Positions 6,608 to 8,018 of a stretch of DNA of 8,018 bases are shown in pieces (position 1 is the first letter of the stretch; the number at the start of each line of letters is the position of its first letter). The notes under the pieces were generated by a model, which was not told the origin of the DNA, did not search any database, and saw only the letters and a list, made by a program, of their open reading frames with translations. The DNA comes from an uncultured Prevotellaceae bacterium (GTDB lineage Bacteria > Bacteroidota > Bacteroidia > Bacteroidales > Bacteroidaceae): NCBI GenBank assembly GCA_905202115.1, contig CAJKQZ010000117.1, positions 1-8,018 on the forward strand, read 5' to 3'. The position numbers and the translations under genes were made by a program.

Positions 6608-7774
6608 ATGGGATTTCCGCGCACAAGTGACCGCCAGAATTTGAGTAAAAAAATACGCATGACGCTGACTCTTATTTTCTCGGCGTTTACATTCTGCTAT
6701 ATCTATATATTGCAACCCGATTTGCTTTCGTATTTGCAACATCTGTTTTCTCATGGATTAACTACATACAATCGTTTGTCCGGAGCACTGATAATTCTTT
6801 TTATCACACTTGCCATACATTCGTCTGTCGCGGCGGCAACGAAATTACAGGGCCATGTTTATGCGCTTACTTACATTCCGTCGGCTGTTTTTCTTTTGGT
6901 TCTCACTGATCTTATTGCCGAATACTCGTTGTCGAAGCTCATAGCATACCTCGTAGTGTTGTTGCTCGCTCTTTTTTACTACATAAAATCTACGAGTACA
7001 AAATATAGAAGAGACAATAACGTAAATTCAGGCGCGGCATTCATTTCAAACGTAGTTATTCTATCTATAATCATGTCGTTGATAGGATTGCAGGGAAACG
7101 GGAACGATGTACTGCACTATGAATTGAAAATCGAACGCCTTCTGAACGAGAAAAAATACGACGAGGCTATAAATGTCGGTCGGAAGTCGCTTGTTACGAG
7201 TGAAAAATTAACGTATCTACGTGCTTTCGCATTGTCTAACAAAAATGAGCTCGGTGAAAAGATATTCGAATATCCTGTTGCATATACCGACAATCCCTTG
7301 TTGCCTTGCCGTAAAGACAGCACCGGAATGATATTCCACCCCGACAATATTTACCGTTATCTGGGAGCATTCCCCGAGCACACTTTTACGCCTTACCAGT
7401 TTCTTCACTTACTTTCCTCACAGACGGAATTATTGAACACACATCCGCAGATAAAAGATTATTTGCTCATAACATTATTGTTTCAGAAGAAACTCGACAT
7501 GTTTGCTGCAGAGATAAAAAGGTTCTACGATTTTTCCGATTCCTCGTTGGTGTTGCCGAAACATTACCGTGAAGCTATGGTGCTTTATTCCCGTATGCGA
7601 ACAAAGCCGGTCGTTTCTATAAAAGATAACATAACCGAGACTAATTATGACGAATTCAATGCCCTCCGTGAATCGCACAAAAATGTCATTGTCGGAACAA
7701 ATGCAGTAAGGCGGCAGTATGGCGATACCTATTGGTGGTATTTTTATTACGTGAAACCTACCGGAAAACCTTAG
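6608..7774 (+). CDS. Unrecognised multi-pass membrane protein with helical C-terminal domain
   Basis: I do not recognise the function of this 388-aa protein. The N-terminal half has about five hydrophobic membrane segments (roughly 17-35, 56-77, 87-103, 110-127, 144-161). Basic patches at both ends of this block (SKK near 13-15, KYRR at 132-135) suggest inner-membrane insertion. The rest (about 167-388) is soluble and mostly helical. NEKKYDEAINVGRKSL (180-195) looks like one tetratricopeptide-type helix pair, and the end is strikingly aromatic (YGDTYWWYFYYV, 371-382). The architecture recalls Bacteroidota-only families of uncharacterised membrane proteins, possibly DUF6057, but I cannot confirm that by eye. 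It begins 16 bp after glgB and ends at a terminator, so it is the last gene of the unit. A start at ATG 6659, just before the first membrane segment, is also possible. Confidence 0.8.
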   Translation: MGFPRTSDRQNLSKKIRMTLTLIFSAFTFCYIYILQPDLLSYLQHLFSHGLTTYNRLSGALIILFITLAIHSSVAAATKLQGHVYALTYIPSAVFLLVLTDLIAEYSLSKLIAYLVVLLLALFYYIKSTSTKYRRDNNVNSGAAFISNVVILSIIMSLIGLQGNGNDVLHYELKIERLLNEKKYDEAINVGRKSLVTSEKLTYLRAFALSNKNELGEKIFEYPVAYTDNPLLPCRKDSTGMIFHPDNIYRYLGAFPEHTFTPYQFLHLLSSQTELLNTHPQIKDYLLITLLFQKKLDMFAAEIKRFYDFSDSSLVLPKHYREAMVLYSRMRTKPVVSIKDNITETNYDEFNALRESHKNVIVGTNAVRRQYGDTYWWYFYYVKPTGKP

Positions 7775-7787
7775 CCGAAAAGAAAGC

Positions 7788-7825
7788 ACATGTCATCCTT
7801 TTCCAAAAGACATGTTCCTTTTTTT
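7788..7825 (+). terminator. Intrinsic terminator closing the gene run
   Basis: ACATGTC at 7788-7794 pairs with GACATGT at 7809-7815. TTTT at 7799-7802 can partly pair with AAAA at 7805-7808 inside the loop, and seven T follow at 7819-7825 after a short TCC. It lies 13 bp after the stop codon of the membrane-protein gene. This is the first clear terminator after position 266 and marks the likely 3' end of the transcript. Confidence 0.7.
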
Positions 7826-7885
7826 GAGACTGCGCGATTAGGGAATCCTGGCGATATATCCTCGTTTTTTATAGAAAGAAATAGA

Positions 7886-7927
7886 ACATAGACAAATCAC
7901 CTCAGAGATAACAGTATTTGTCTATGT
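7886..7927. repeat. Perfect 12-bp inverted repeat, 18-nt loop
   Basis: ACATAGACAAAT at 7886-7897 is the exact reverse complement of ATTTGTCTATGT at 7916-7927, with 18 nt between. No T-run follows on either strand, so it is not a standard terminator. It may be an RNA hairpin in the leader of a gene beyond the right edge, or a spaced operator for a dimeric regulator. Confidence 0.55.
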
Positions 7928-7945
7928 CTAATCTCAAATCGGCTT

Positions 7946-7972
7946 AGTGAAAAAATATTTTATTTTTTCACT
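7946..7972. repeat. Perfect 12-bp A/T-rich inverted repeat, 3-nt loop
   Basis: AGTGAAAAAATA at 7946-7957 is the exact reverse complement of TATTTTTTCACT at 7961-7972, with loop TTT. The T-run lies inside the stem rather than after it, so termination would be unconventional on either strand. It starts 18 bp after the previous inverted repeat and ends 46 bp before the window edge. The final bases (GGGAGATAAT) could precede a start codon outside the window. Confidence 0.55.
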
Positions 7973-8018
7973 TGGTAAAAAACTTCCCGCAGCAAATTGA
8001 AAATACAAGGGAGATAAT

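Overview
The window reads as a chromosomal segment from a Bacteroidota organism, most likely of the order Bacteroidales. Three things point there. The first gene is preceded by a textbook Bacteroides-type promoter (TTTG, 19-bp spacer, TATCTTTG). Start codons are preceded by A/T-rich sequence rather than clear Shine-Dalgarno motifs. The bifunctional penicillin-binding protein, KdsB and branching enzyme all have Bacteroidota-like sequence. Genus cannot be fixed from this sequence alone. KdsB implies a Gram-negative that makes Kdo-containing lipopolysaccharide.

Layout, all genes on the + strand. (1) 1-265: a perfect 36-bp palindrome with a T-run ends an unseen upstream unit; a weaker hairpin and then the promoter follow. 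(2) 266-2584: class A bifunctional penicillin-binding protein (PBP1-type). (3) 2612-3370: kdsB, CMP-Kdo synthetase. (4) 3382-4509: an exported protein made almost wholly of 14 tandem 23-residue MORN repeats. (5) 4573-6591: glgB, a glycogen branching enzyme of the eukaryote-like GH13 subgroup. (6) 6608-7774: an unrecognised inner-membrane protein with about five N-terminal membrane segments and a helical C-terminal part. (7) 7775-8018: an intrinsic terminator, then about 190 bp with two perfect 12-bp inverted repeats and no gene.

Gene gaps are 27, 11, 63 and 16 bp, and no terminator is visible between genes, so all five could be one transcript. The 63-bp gap before glgB holds a weak promoter candidate, so a split into an envelope unit (PBP, kdsB, MORN) and a glycogen/membrane-protein unit is possible. 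The first two genes serve envelope building (peptidoglycan polymerisation and cross-linking; activation of Kdo for the lipopolysaccharide inner core). The MORN protein is exported and shares their transcript direction, so an envelope role is a reasonable guess but no more. GlgB is cytosolic storage-polysaccharide metabolism.

I saw no defence system, mobile element, CRISPR array, tRNA or rRNA. The least explained parts are the exported MORN protein, the membrane protein at 6608-7774, and the paired inverted repeats near the right edge.
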